From the NCBI GenBank assembly GCA_963753615.1, contig CAVWCW010000022.1, positions 14,289 to 78,288 on the forward strand: 64,000 bases of DNA, read 5' to 3'. The notes beneath the pieces are model-generated. The model saw nothing but the letters and a program-made list of their open reading frames with translations. It was not told the origin of the DNA and made no database searches. Each line of letters begins with the position of its first letter. Position 1 is the first letter of the stretch. This document shows positions 26,869 through 34,830 of this stretch, in pieces. This DNA comes from CAVWCW01 sp963753615 (GTDB lineage Bacteria > Pseudomonadota > Gammaproteobacteria > Chromatiales > Chromatiaceae). The position numbers and the translations under genes were made by a program.

Positions 26869-26996
26869 CCAGGGGTTTCTTCAGCGCGGCCTTCGAAAAC
26901 GCGGTTTTCGAAGGCCTTCATTTTCAATCGCTTGGGGCGATTGGAAATGGCCGGGCATAATGCCCGTCCGGGAAAAGCTGAACACACGGCGTTTCC
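26869..26996 (+). repeat. Three-hairpin dispersed element, copy B (cpdA leader)
   Basis: This copy is homologous to 21590-21719. Hairpin 1 is perfect: GCCTTCGAAAAC-GCG-GTTTTCGAAGGC at 26889-26915. Hairpin 2 is CATTTTCAATCGC paired with GCGATTGGAAATG at 26919-26949, with one G-U pair. Hairpin 3 is CGGGCA-TAA-TGCCCG at 26952-26966. The first base pair of hairpin 3 is C-G here and G-C in copy A, a compensatory change. The element ends 31 bases before the chosen cpdA ATG. Confidence 0.82.
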
Positions 26997-27027
26997 CCGG
27001 ATAACCAGAACCGATGCAGACCCCAAA

Positions 27028-27849
27028 ATGCCGCAAGCCGGACTCTTCAACTCTCTGCCACCGGGAAGCCTGCGCGTCGTGCAGCTTACCGACACTCACC
27101 TGTACGCCGATCCGGCGGGCTGCCTGTTGGGGCTCAACACCCTGGATTCGCTGCAAGCAGTACTGGAGTTGACCCACCGGCTGGGCCCAATCGACCTGGT
27201 ACTGGCCACCGGCGACCTGGTGCACGACGCCAGCGCCGCAGGCTATAGTCGGCTGCGCGAGCGCCTGTCCGGGCTCGAGGTGCCGGTGTATTGCCTGCCC
27301 GGCAACCATGATCTGCCGGGCCCCATGCGTGAGCACCTGGTCGGCGGCCCGGTGGAAATGGTGCCCTGGGTGCTGCGTGGCGACTGGCTGCTGGTGTTTC
27401 TCGACTCCACGATACCGGAAGAGGACGGCGGCCACCTGCGGTCCGAGGAGCTGGACCGACTGGAGGCGATACTGCAGCGCCACCCGAAGCAGCATAGCCT
27501 GATCTGCCTGCACCACCACCCCCTGGCCACCGGCAGCAGCTGGATGGACTCCATGGCGGTGGACAATGCCGACCAGTTGCTGGCGATCGTCAAACGCCAG
27601 CCCCAGGTACGGGGGATGCTCTGGGGCCATATCCACCAGGAATTCGACCGCGCGCGGCAGGGCGTGCGGTTTCTGGGCAGCCCCTCAACCTGCATCCAGT
27701 TCACCCCGAACAAGCATGGCTTCGGGGTAGACGCCACCCCCCCCGGCTACCGCTGGCTGGCACTCCAGCCCGACGGCCAGATCCAAACCGGCATCGAACG
27801 CCTGGCCGACCTCCCTGGCCAAATCAACTTCGCCTCCGGCGGCTATTGA
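27028..27849 (+). CDS. cpdA: 3',5'-cyclic-AMP phosphodiesterase CpdA
   Basis: The 273-residue protein carries the full metallophosphoesterase ligand set: TDTHLYAD, ATGDLVHD, LPGNHDLPG, LHHHPL and WGHIHQEF. Overall it matches CpdA, which hydrolyses cAMP and so lowers CRP activity. The ATG at 27028 gives the usual short leader before LRVVQLTDTHL. The ribosome-binding site is weak, and the preceding 128 bases form the three-hairpin element, which could affect expression. It ends 70 bp before the convergent sfsA, with a heptamer repeat between them. Confidence 0.93.
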   Translation: MPQAGLFNSLPPGSLRVVQLTDTHLYADPAGCLLGLNTLDSLQAVLELTHRLGPIDLVLATGDLVHDASAAGYSRLRERLSGLEVPVYCLPGNHDLPGPMREHLVGGPVEMVPWVLRGDWLLVFLDSTIPEEDGGHLRSEELDRLEAILQRHPKQHSLICLHHHPLATGSSWMDSMAVDNADQLLAIVKRQPQVRGMLWGHIHQEFDRARQGVRFLGSPSTCIQFTPNKHGFGVDATPPGYRWLALQPDGQIQTGIERLADLPGQINFASGGY

Positions 27850-27884
27850 GAAGTCGCCAACAAGCTACCAGCCGACCTTCTCAA

Positions 27885-27917
27885 TCCTGAGTCCTCAGTC
27901 CTCAGTCCAGTCCTCAG
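27885..27917 (+). repeat. Short TCCTCAG heptamer array, second locus
   Basis: There are four near-perfect TCCTCAG units and one shortened TCCAG unit in 33 bp, between the convergent cpdA and sfsA genes and 3 bases from the sfsA stop. The unit and genomic setting are the same as at 17297-17344. Confidence 0.85.
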
Positions 27918-27919
27918 CC

Positions 27920-28639
27920 CTATCTAACCGACCCCAGCTCCACCGGCACCAGCGCGCCCGCCCGCATCCACTGCGGTCCGTGCTCGATGCGCACTGCCAG
28001 TACCTCCACCCCCGCGCTGGCCACTTCCCGCAGGCGCCGGGCATAGCCCGGATCGACGGCCGCCGCCGGGGCAAAGGCGCGGCCCTCGGGGCGATTGACC
28101 GCGAACAACATCACCGCCCGCCATCCCAAGGCATGGGCCGCCGCCAGCAGGTCCAGGTGCTTGCGCCCGCGCTCCGTTACCGCATCGGGAAAACGCACCA
28201 ACTCAGCGTCAAGGAGGCTCACGTTTTTAACCTCCACCAGGGCATCGGCCCTGGGGCCATTGAGGAGTTGCAGGTCCAGGCGCGAGCGCGGGTGCCCGTG
28301 CAGCTCAAAGCGCACCTCCCGCCGCAGCTCGGCATAGCCCGCCAGGGACGCAATCCGGCCCTCGGCGATGGCCTCCGCCATCACCGCATTGGTGCGTCCC
28401 GTGTGCACGCCGACCCAACCGCCCCCCATATCCACCCGCTCCAGCGTCCAGGCGAGCTTGCGTTTTGGGTCGCTGCTGTGACTCAGCTCGACCCTAGCCC
28501 CCGGCTCCCAGCAGGTGCGCATGCTGCCGGTATTCGGGCAATGGGCCGTCACCAGCTCGCCATTGGCCAGCTCCACGTCGGCGAGAAAACGCTTGTAGCG
28601 CCGCAGGATACGTCCGGGCGTCAAATTCGGTAGTCGCAT
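27920..28639 (-). CDS. sfsA: DNA/RNA nuclease SfsA
   Basis: The protein has 239 residues. FLADVELANGELVTAHCPNTGSM at the N-terminus, the DALVEVKNVSLL strand with catalytic-type Asp/Glu/Lys, and FPDAVTERGRKHL are the signatures of SfsA. The family was first named for sugar fermentation stimulation and has a PD-(D/E)XK-like nuclease fold. The ATG at 28639 was chosen because the conserved sequence begins MRLPNLTPG. It is monocistronic here. Confidence 0.94.
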   Translation of the reverse strand: MRLPNLTPGRILRRYKRFLADVELANGELVTAHCPNTGSMRTCWEPGARVELSHSSDPKRKLAWTLERVDMGGGWVGVHTGRTNAVMAEAIAEGRIASLAGYAELRREVRFELHGHPRSRLDLQLLNGPRADALVEVKNVSLLDAELVRFPDAVTERGRKHLDLLAAAHALGWRAVMLFAVNRPEGRAFAPAAAVDPGYARRLREVASAGVEVLAVRIEHGPQWMRAGALVPVELGSVR

Positions 28640-28899
28640 GCGCCAGCTCCGGGCTGGCGCATGCGCTTGCGGCCAGCCAATTCCCACAAATTTGTCATAG
28701 AATAACCGCGCCTACTACTGCCCGGAGCCAAGCCGCTGAAGCAGGGAGAATTTCGCGCCGATACGAGATCTATAGAACGGTTTGCGGACCTAGCAGGCAG
28801 TCGTCATTGCGGTCAAAGTGCGATAGCCTTGGCGGCCAGTGCCCTGCGTTTGGCGCCCCGTTTGTCGTTCCGGCCTTATGTCATCAGGAGCCCCGGCCC

Positions 28900-29724
28900 A
28901 TGCCATGCCCCTCGTATCTTGCCGCCTGCGGTCTGTTGCTGGCGGCCCCGGCGGTCGCCGGCAACTACCCGCCACCGCCCGGCCCCTATGTCAACCCGGC
29001 GGTACAGCAATGGCTGGCGGCCCGCACCGAGCCCTTGCTGGCGTCGGCGCGCCGGGATGCCGCCGCCGAGGCGCCGCAGACCGGAAATGCAGCGGGGGAA
29101 GCGAGTGTCAGCACCTGGTTGATCAGTGCCCGGGCCGACCAGCAGCCGGCGCCCGAGTCCTGGACCAAGCCACTGGAAAATACCCCGGAGCAAACCGATT
29201 TCAGGCCCGTCGACCCCCGGCCCAAGCCTGCCGCCCTCGGACCCAGCGACCCCGTGTGGTACGCCGAGGAACCGCTGCGCTGGCGCGAACAGCTAGAGGA
29301 CCCGGTCACCCAAAACGGCGTCGGCCAGGTGCAATCTCATGCCGCCCCCGGTCAAGGGCTGCTCGACCCACTGCCCGCCGGGTCGGCTTATCACAGGGAG
29401 GCGCGCAGCGCCCTTCGGCGGCCCGAGTTCGCGACAACCGAGCCCGCCACCGGCCAGCGCCGCAGCACCGAGGAACTGTTAGCCCTTTACCTGGATTATG
29501 GAACAACGGGACCGGCCGCCGATCCGCGCCGTCCCGGGAACGCGGTGGCGCGCAACCAGCCCGCAGCGCCCAAACCCGAATCCCGACGCTATTATTATCG
29601 GCCCACCGGCACTACCTTCGAGTTTCGCGCCCTTGAGCGCGAGCCCCGGGAGCCGATCCAGGCCGGGAGCGGAAACGCCGCCGACTGGAATTTCCCGAAC
29701 CCTAAAGCGGCTAGCCGACGCTGA
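28900..29724 (+). CDS. Secreted proline-rich protein, unknown function
   Basis: The ATG at 28900 of this 274-residue protein follows AGGAG by nine bases, and a signal peptide ends near residue 21 (LLLAAPAVAG). The mature protein starts NYPPPPGPYVNPAVQQWL and is low-complexity in Pro, Ala, Glu and Arg, with aromatic patches (WYAEEPLRW, RRYYYRPTGTTFEF). No catalytic motif or cysteine pair is visible. It is probably an envelope protein. Its last 14 bases overlap the end of the convergent acylphosphatase gene. Confidence 0.65.
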   Translation: MPCPSYLAACGLLLAAPAVAGNYPPPPGPYVNPAVQQWLAARTEPLLASARRDAAAEAPQTGNAAGEASVSTWLISARADQQPAPESWTKPLENTPEQTDFRPVDPRPKPAALGPSDPVWYAEEPLRWREQLEDPVTQNGVGQVQSHAAPGQGLLDPLPAGSAYHREARSALRRPEFATTEPATGQRRSTEELLALYLDYGTTGPAADPRRPGNAVARNQPAAPKPESRRYYYRPTGTTFEFRALEREPREPIQAGSGNAADWNFPNPKAASRR

Positions 29725-30007
29725 AATCCGGAAGGGCCCGAAACGACACCGGCTCGCAGGATAGTCCGCTCACTTCCGCCATCGGCGGACCTTGACGCAG
29801 CCAGGCCTGCAGCTTGGCTACCTGCTTCGGGTCGCCGCATACCAGCACCTCCACCCGGCCATCGGACAGGTTGCGGGCATGCCCGCTCAGCCCCAGGGTC
29901 TGGGCCTGGTGACGAGCGCTGGCGCGAAAGAACACCCCCTGCACACGGCCCGCCACCAGACAACGCATGCACATCTGGGCCGGCGCTTCGGATTGTCTGC
30001 TAGTCAT
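29711..30007 (-). CDS. acyP: Acylphosphatase
   Basis: The 98-residue protein has GRVQGVFFRASARHQA, with the substrate-binding arginine, and GHARNLSDGRVEVLVCG, with the catalytic asparagine; both are diagnostic. It hydrolyses acyl phosphates such as acetyl phosphate or carbamoyl phosphate. The first 13 residues may be extra, since ATGs also exist at residues 12 and 14. It overlaps the adaptor gene by 8 bases, so it is translationally coupled to it. Confidence 0.92.
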   Translation of the reverse strand: MTSRQSEAPAQMCMRCLVAGRVQGVFFRASARHQAQTLGLSGHARNLSDGRVEVLVCGDPKQVAKLQAWLRQGPPMAEVSGLSCEPVSFRALPDFSVG

Positions 30008-30767
30008 CGACGCGCACCCTCAGTCGTTGTCCGGCCATGGCGGTGACACCGGCCGGGGCTTCGAACCCGACCTCGAGCCGATAGCCCTGTTCCAGCGGCT
30101 CCCGGCCCACCAGGATCAACTCCCCGGGGAGCCATTCCCCGGCCAGTTCCACCTGGGCCGCCTGGCCGAGGCGCAGGCTGGCCGCCTGTTCGGCGCCCAC
30201 CGCGCCGACGGCGCGCAGCTGCCGGTCATCGGCGAGCACCACCAGGGGCTGGGCCTGCAGGCGGTTTACTAAAGCCTGGCCCGGCGCCGCCATCACCGCC
30301 AGCACAACGCCATCAAAGGGGGCCTGCAGGCGACTGTATTCCAACTCCAGCTCGGCCTCGGTGAGGGCGGCGGCGGCCCGGCGGCGCGCCGCCTCGGCCG
30401 CCGCGGCGCCGATCCGGGCCTTGGTCAGCTCATGGTCCGAGAGCACGGTACGGTCGTACAGCTCCTCGGCCCGCTCCAGCTCGCGCTGGGCCTCGGCCCG
30501 GTCCTGGCGCGCCTGCTCCAGGCCCGCCCGAGCCTGCTCCAGGCGGGCCTGGTACAGGCGCTGGTCCAGCGCCAGCAGCAGTTCGCCCTCGGCCACCCGC
30601 TGCCCCGGCGCCACCACCACTTCGGACACCGGCCCCGACAACGGCAGGCTCAGCTCCAAGCGCCGGCCCCAGGCCAGCTCCGCGTCCAGTTCCAGGGCCG
30701 GCAATGGCCCCGCAGCCAGCATGGAAACGCCCAGGCACAGCCAGGGCCAGAGGGGGATCGGCTTCAA
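30000..30767 (-). CDS. Periplasmic efflux adaptor (membrane fusion protein), short form
   Basis: At 255 residues it is much shorter than AcrA (about 400). A signal sequence is followed by a biotinyl-lipoyl-like half (SGPVSEVVVAPGQRVAEGELLL), a helical hairpin rich in Ala/Glu/Arg (about 75-135) and the second lipoyl half (YSRLQAPFDGVVLAVMAAPGQ). The C-terminal beta-barrel ends at residue 255. The start is a TTG at 30767. No RND, ABC or MFS pump gene lies in this cluster; the TolC-like gene lies upstream on the same strand. Confidence 0.85.
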   Translation of the reverse strand: MKPIPLWPWLCLGVSMLAAGPLPALELDAELAWGRRLELSLPLSGPVSEVVVAPGQRVAEGELLLALDQRLYQARLEQARAGLEQARQDRAEAQRELERAEELYDRTVLSDHELTKARIGAAAAEAARRRAAAALTEAELELEYSRLQAPFDGVVLAVMAAPGQALVNRLQAQPLVVLADDRQLRAVGAVGAEQAASLRLGQAAQVELAGEWLPGELILVGREPLEQGYRLEVGFEAPAGVTAMAGQRLRVRVDD

Positions 30768-31056
30768 CCTAGCATCCCCAGTTGACCGCTATTGGCTATT
30801 TTGGACGTTCCGAATATAAGAGCTTTATCGGGATTGGGGACCGTCATCTCCTGGGCGAACGGCGCTACACCGCGAATGGCACGCTTGTGGCGGCACATGG
30901 TCCGGTCCTGTTCCAGACAGAACCTGACATTTCCCACATCCCTGTGGGTCGCTGCGTTACAACTCCTTGCAATAGAACAACTATTCCGCGTCGTTGTGCC
31001 TTGCCGTGCACCACCACAAACGCACCCTTCACGGTGTTCAACCGAAGATTCTAGGT
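30768..31056. other. Lower-GC spacer between adaptor and TolC-like gene
   Basis: This 289-bp stretch is more AT-rich than both neighbours and holds overlapping open frames on both strands. Neither frame is recognisable. It separates two genes that normally adjoin, so it may be an insertion or the remnant of a lost gene. Confidence 0.4.
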
Positions 31057-32388
31057 TCAAGGGGTCTCCTCCTGCTCGGGGTCTGTTTGGTTGGGCGCCT
31101 GCAGCAGGCGCCCGGTAAGGGCGTCGAGACGCGCCCAGGCCAAGGCGATCTCGTATTCGGCCCGCGCCTGCTGCAACCGGTGGTCGGAGGTGCCGACCAT
31201 GGCGTCGCCCAGATCGGCGGTCACCTCCAGCTCGTAGAGGGCGCGGCTGCGGTCCAGGTACAGGTCGCGGTACCGGCCCAGGCTGTCAAGCTCTTCCAGG
31301 CGGGCACGCAGGCTGGCGATCTCCAGCCACAGATCCAGCACCGCCTGACGCAGTTCCAGTTCCTGGCGGGCGATACCCGCGCGCCGCTCGCGCACCTCGG
31401 CCCAGGCCTTGGCCAGCTCGGCGTCCTTGGCGCCGCCGGTATAAAGAGGCAATTCCAACACCAGGCCGGCGGCGAACGGGTCATCGCGGGCGAAGCGGCG
31501 GTTGTAGGCGCCGGCCTCGAATTCGCCGCGCAGCTCACCGCGGTAACTGAGGCGGGCGGCCCGCACACTGTCCTCCGCCGCCTGCAGCTGGGCGCGCTCG
31601 GCCTGCAGGCCGGGATTGGCTTCCAGGGCCGCGGCCACCAGCGGCTCCAGCTCCCCGGGCTCGCGATCCAGAGTCCGGCAGGCTCGGCGCCTGGAGCTGG
31701 GCGGAGAGCTGTTCCGGACGGTTCAGGGCCATCGCCAAACGCGAGCGGCTGGCGCGTTGGCGGGCCTGGCTCAGGCGCCGGCGCTGCAGGGCGGCTTGGT
31801 AGTTCTTGTCCGCCTCCAGCAGCTCGATATCGGACAATCGGCCGAGTTCGTTGCGTTGCGCCGCTTTGTCGTAGGTGACGTATTCGGTGGCCATCTCCTC
31901 GGTATCGCGGGCATATTCCAGGTCCGCCACCAGAACCTCGAAAAAGCGTGCCATGATCTCCAGGCGGCGACGCTGGCGGGCATCGAGATAGGCCCACTCG
32001 CCGCCCGCGCACCGCCGCCGAAGCGGCCTCGCGGGCAGCGTCGGTGGCGCCGAAATCATACAGCCGCCGGCTCGCCCTGAAGCGGGCCCAGCTATCGTTA
32101 TTGGTGCTGTAGGCGCGGCGCGCCAGATCCGAGGGCTCTACCGCCCGCAGCGCCAGCTCGACGCGGACTGCGGGTGCCGAAATCCGCGTCCACTGCATGG
32201 CGCTCGGCCCGCGCCCCATCCAAGGCGGCGCGCGCCGATTCCAGCTCGGGGTGGCTGCCGTCGGCCAGGCTAAGGGCATGCTCGAGGGTCAGGGGTTCAG
32301 GCAGCGGCGGCAGGCCGGCAGGCTCGGCCGCCGCCGCGCCCAGCCAGCACCACCCCAGGAACAGCAAGAGCGCCGGAGCGGGACGCAT
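31057..32388 (-). pseudogene. TolC-family outer-membrane efflux protein, frameshifted
   Basis: Four frame segments assemble into one TolC-like protein of about 440 residues. They run from MRPAPALLLFLGWCW (signal) and LTLEHALSLADGSHPELESARA, through RRLYDFGATDAAREAA and RLEIMARFFEVLVADLEYA, to AGLVLELPLYTGGAKDAELA and a final RAEYEIALAWARLDALTG. Frame changes fall near 32172, 32010 and 31672. The coiled-coil regions between breaks are well conserved, so the damage is recent or a sequencing artefact. The ATG at 32388 overlaps the preceding thioredoxin stop region, indicating an operon. Confidence 0.88.
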
Positions 32389-32389
32389 T

Positions 32390-32920
32390 TCAGCCGGCGT
32401 CGGCCTGTTGGCGCTTGTAGCGGGCAAACGACATCTGCTTGTAGATGCCGTTGACCACGTACTCGCCCAGCAGCAGGAACTCCGCGGCGTCCTTGGTGGC
32501 CCCGGTATAGCGGGTCACCAGCTTACCGTCCAGGTCGAAGAAGCCGAATACCGGGGTTGCCCGCACCCGGTATCCGCGGAAGGCGAAGTCCTTCTGGGTC
32601 CGGGTCTCGCCCTGGAAGTCGACGATCTCGACGTCGCCTTCGATGTCCACCGGGTAGATCAGAAAGTGTTCCTTGTAGTAGTCCTGCACCTCCGGCTGGT
32701 TGAGCACGGTGGTCTTCATGCGGTGGCAGAACGGGCACTCGTCCATTTCGAAGAAGATCAGCACCCCGGCCTTGCCCTCGTCGCGGGCCATCTGCAGCTC
32801 TTCCTGAAAATCGCCTAGGGACTGGTCGAAGAAGTACTGGCCCGGGTCTCGGTTGGCCTGGACGCCCGCAGCCAGCAACAGCAGGCCGACAGCGAGCAGA
32901 TAGTGGTGCAAAGCATTCAT
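32390..32920 (-). CDS. Periplasmic thioredoxin-like protein with CPFC motif
   Basis: The protein has 176 residues with a signal peptide (1-22) and a thioredoxin fold. The active-site sequence FFEMDECPFCHRMK carries the CxxC near residue 62, with a cis-Pro at RATPVFGFF. It resembles the SoxW/thioredoxin_7 group that works with periplasmic reductants. The ATG at 32920 lies one base after the preceding tlpA-like stop codon and follows GGGGAGAA. Partner proteins are unknown, but the operon setting with an outer-membrane factor is unusual. Confidence 0.85.
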   Translation of the reverse strand: MNALHHYLLAVGLLLLAAGVQANRDPGQYFFDQSLGDFQEELQMARDEGKAGVLIFFEMDECPFCHRMKTTVLNQPEVQDYYKEHFLIYPVDIEGDVEIVDFQGETRTQKDFAFRGYRVRATPVFGFFDLDGKLVTRYTGATKDAAEFLLLGEYVVNGIYKQMSFARYKRQQADAG

Positions 32921-32921
32921 G

Positions 32922-33413
32922 TTATTCTCCCCCCCGCGTAGCGGGATAATTCCGGATGAAGGACTCAATGGCGCCGGCGGTGATCGGCCCCACTTGGCGC
33001 GCCGCCAGCTCGCCGGAGGGCGCGATGAGGTAGGAGGTGGGCAGTCCGGTAACCCGGCCCAACTCCCCGGGACTGTTGGCACCGGTGCGCAGAATCGGGT
33101 AACTGATGAACTGTTCGTCAACGAACGCCTTGAGGCTTTCCAGGTCGATCTCCTCCATGTTGACCCCCAGCACCACGGCATCCTTGTTCTGGTGGTTGGC
33201 ATGGAACACTTCCAGCTCCGGGATTTCCTCCAGGCAGGGCGGACACCAGGTCGCCCAGTAGTTGACCACTACCCACTTGCCCCGATAGTCCGACAGCTGG
33301 TGGGGCTTGCCCTGGAGGTCCGGCAGAGTAAAGTCCACGGTCTCGGCCAGTGCCTGGGCGCCCAGCAGCAGACCACCCAGCAAGGCCAGTATCGGCAGGC
33401 GGAATCTAACCAT
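32922..33413 (-). CDS. TlpA-type periplasmic thiol-disulfide oxidoreductase
   Basis: The 163 residues include a signal sequence (1-23) and then FTLPDLQGKPHQLSDYRGKWVVVNYWATWCPPCLEEIPEL, an AhpC/TSA-like TlpA domain with a WCPPC active site near residue 58. The cis-Pro lies in GLPTSYLIAP. These proteins reduce periplasmic disulfides, for example in cytochrome c maturation. It is the first gene of the minus-strand run tlpA-like > CPFC thioredoxin > TolC-like. The divergent arsC begins 121 bp away. Confidence 0.9.
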   Translation of the reverse strand: MVRFRLPILALLGGLLLGAQALAETVDFTLPDLQGKPHQLSDYRGKWVVVNYWATWCPPCLEEIPELEVFHANHQNKDAVVLGVNMEEIDLESLKAFVDEQFISYPILRTGANSPGELGRVTGLPTSYLIAPSGELAARQVGPITAGAIESFIRNYPATRGGE

Positions 33414-33534
33414 GGGCGTTCCCCGATTGCTCGCGTTGACAGTGGGCCAATGATACGCATTACGCCAGGCATGGCAACCGCACCGAGGGGGCGGGTAGAA
33501 TACCGCCGAACCCTTAGATACCGAGGAGCCTGGC

Positions 33535-33885
33535 TTGAGCATCCAGATCTACCACAACCCCCGTTGCAGTAAGTCCCGGGAGACCCTGAAGCTGTTGCGC
33601 GAGCGCGGCGTGGAGCCGGACATCGTGGAATACCTGAAGACGCCGCCGGACCGCCAGACCCTGGAGCACATACTCCAACTGCTGGACCTGGAGCCGCGCG
33701 AACTGATGCGGCGCAAAGAGAAGGAATACAAGGAGTTGGGTCTGAGCGACCCGAGTCTGAGCCGCGACCAGTTGATCGACGCCATGCTGGCCCATCCGAA
33801 GCTGATCGAGCGCCCGATCGTAATCAAGGACGGCCGGCAGGCCGCCCTGGGTCGCCCGCCGGAGCAGACCCTTGAACTCCTCTGA
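33535..33885 (+). CDS. arsC: ArsC-family (glutaredoxin-type) arsenate reductase
   Basis: The 116-residue protein has the catalytic Cys11 in NPRCSKSRE and the C-terminal IERPIVIKDGRQAALGRP motif containing the arginines of the ArsC anion site. It reduces arsenate with glutaredoxin/glutathione, or serves a related Spx/YffB-like role. The start is TTG with AGGAG seven bases upstream. It heads the conserved run arsC-wrbA-DUF2069-hda, where it is usually not part of an arsenic-resistance operon. Confidence 0.92.
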   Translation: MSIQIYHNPRCSKSRETLKLLRERGVEPDIVEYLKTPPDRQTLEHILQLLDLEPRELMRRKEKEYKELGLSDPSLSRDQLIDAMLAHPKLIERPIVIKDGRQAALGRPPEQTLELL

Positions 33886-34483
33886 ACCCTACATTCTGGT
33901 CCTGTACTACAGCCGCCACGGCGCCACCGCCGAGATGGCCCGGCAGGTGGCGCGGGGCGTAGAGAAGGTCGGCGGCCTGCAGGCCCGGCTGCGCACGGTG
34001 CCGGCGGTGTCCGCCGTGTGCGAAGCGGTGGAAGACGGTATCCCCGACAGCGGAGCCCCCTACGCGGACAACGCTGACCTGCGCGACTGTGCCGGCTTGG
34101 TGCTGGGCAGCCCGACCCGCTTCGGTAACATGGCGGCCCCGCTCAAGTACTTTCTCGACGGCACCGGGGCCCTGTGGATGTCCGGCGGCCTGATCGGACG
34201 GCCCGCCGGGGTGTTTACCTCGACCTCGAGTATGCACGGCGGCCAGGAGACCACACTGGTTTCGATGATGCTGCCCCTGCTGCACCATGGCATGCTGCTG
34301 GTCGGCCTGCCCTACAGCGAGACCGAGTTGCTCGCCACCCGCACCGGCGGCACCCCCTACGGCGCCAGCCACCTGGCCGGCAACGACAGTAACCTGCCCC
34401 TGAGCGAGGAGGAAAAACGGCTCTGCCAGGCCCTGGGTAAGCGGGTAGCGGCCACCGCTGTGGCCCTGATCGAGGGGAAATGA
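33872..34483 (+). CDS. wrbA: NAD(P)H:quinone oxidoreductase WrbA
   Basis: The flavodoxin-like protein has 203 residues. ILVLYYSRHGATAEMA is the FMN phosphate loop, and LGSPTRFGNMAAPLKYFLD and STSSMHGGQETTLVSMMLPLLHHGM are the WrbA-specific flavin and tetramer regions. It performs two-electron quinone reduction. The TTG start at 33872 has GGAG upstream and lies inside the arsC reading frame, a 14-base overlap that suggests translational coupling. Confidence 0.95.
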   Translation: MNSSEPYILVLYYSRHGATAEMARQVARGVEKVGGLQARLRTVPAVSAVCEAVEDGIPDSGAPYADNADLRDCAGLVLGSPTRFGNMAAPLKYFLDGTGALWMSGGLIGRPAGVFTSTSSMHGGQETTLVSMMLPLLHHGMLLVGLPYSETELLATRTGGTPYGASHLAGNDSNLPLSEEEKRLCQALGKRVAATAVALIEGK

Positions 34484-34830
34484 AGCTCACCCTGGTGCGC
34501 TGGCTCAGCCTGGCCGGGTTGTTCGGCCTGCTCGGCCTGAGCCTGGCCTGGCACGCCTGGCTGGCGCGCTCGGACTACTTCCCGACCTCGCTGGTGATCC
34601 TGGTCACCACCGTGCCCCTGCTGATCCCGCTGCGCGGGGTGTTGCACGGGCGCCCCCGCAGCCACCTCTGGGCCGCCTTTGTCAGCCTGCTCTATTTCAT
34701 CCACGGGGTGGGCGAGGCGGTGGCCAACCCGGAGCAGCGCTGGCTCGGGATGGCGGAGATCGGGCTGAGCCTGCTGCTCTTTTTCGCCGCGACTCTTTAC
34801 GCCCGCTGGGGCGCCGAAGCCCAGGCATGA
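34480..34830 (+). CDS. DUF2069 membrane protein
   Basis: The 116-residue protein has four predicted hydrophobic segments: LAGLFGLLGLSLAWHAWL, SLVILVTTVPLLIPL, AAFVSLLYFIHGVGEAV and MAEIGLSLLLFFAATLYARW. The LLYFIHGVGEA motif marks DUF2069. Its function is unknown. It overlaps wrbA by four bases and hda by four bases, so the run is one translationally coupled operon. Confidence 0.92.
   Translation: MKLTLVRWLSLAGLFGLLGLSLAWHAWLARSDYFPTSLVILVTTVPLLIPLRGVLHGRPRSHLWAAFVSLLYFIHGVGEAVANPEQRWLGMAEIGLSLLLFFAATLYARWGAEAQA

Noticed and set aside
30782..31054. 90-codon plus-strand frame and 98-codon minus-strand frame in the spacer
   Set aside because: They overlap each other, lack ribosome-binding sites and resemble no family; they are treated as decayed DNA.
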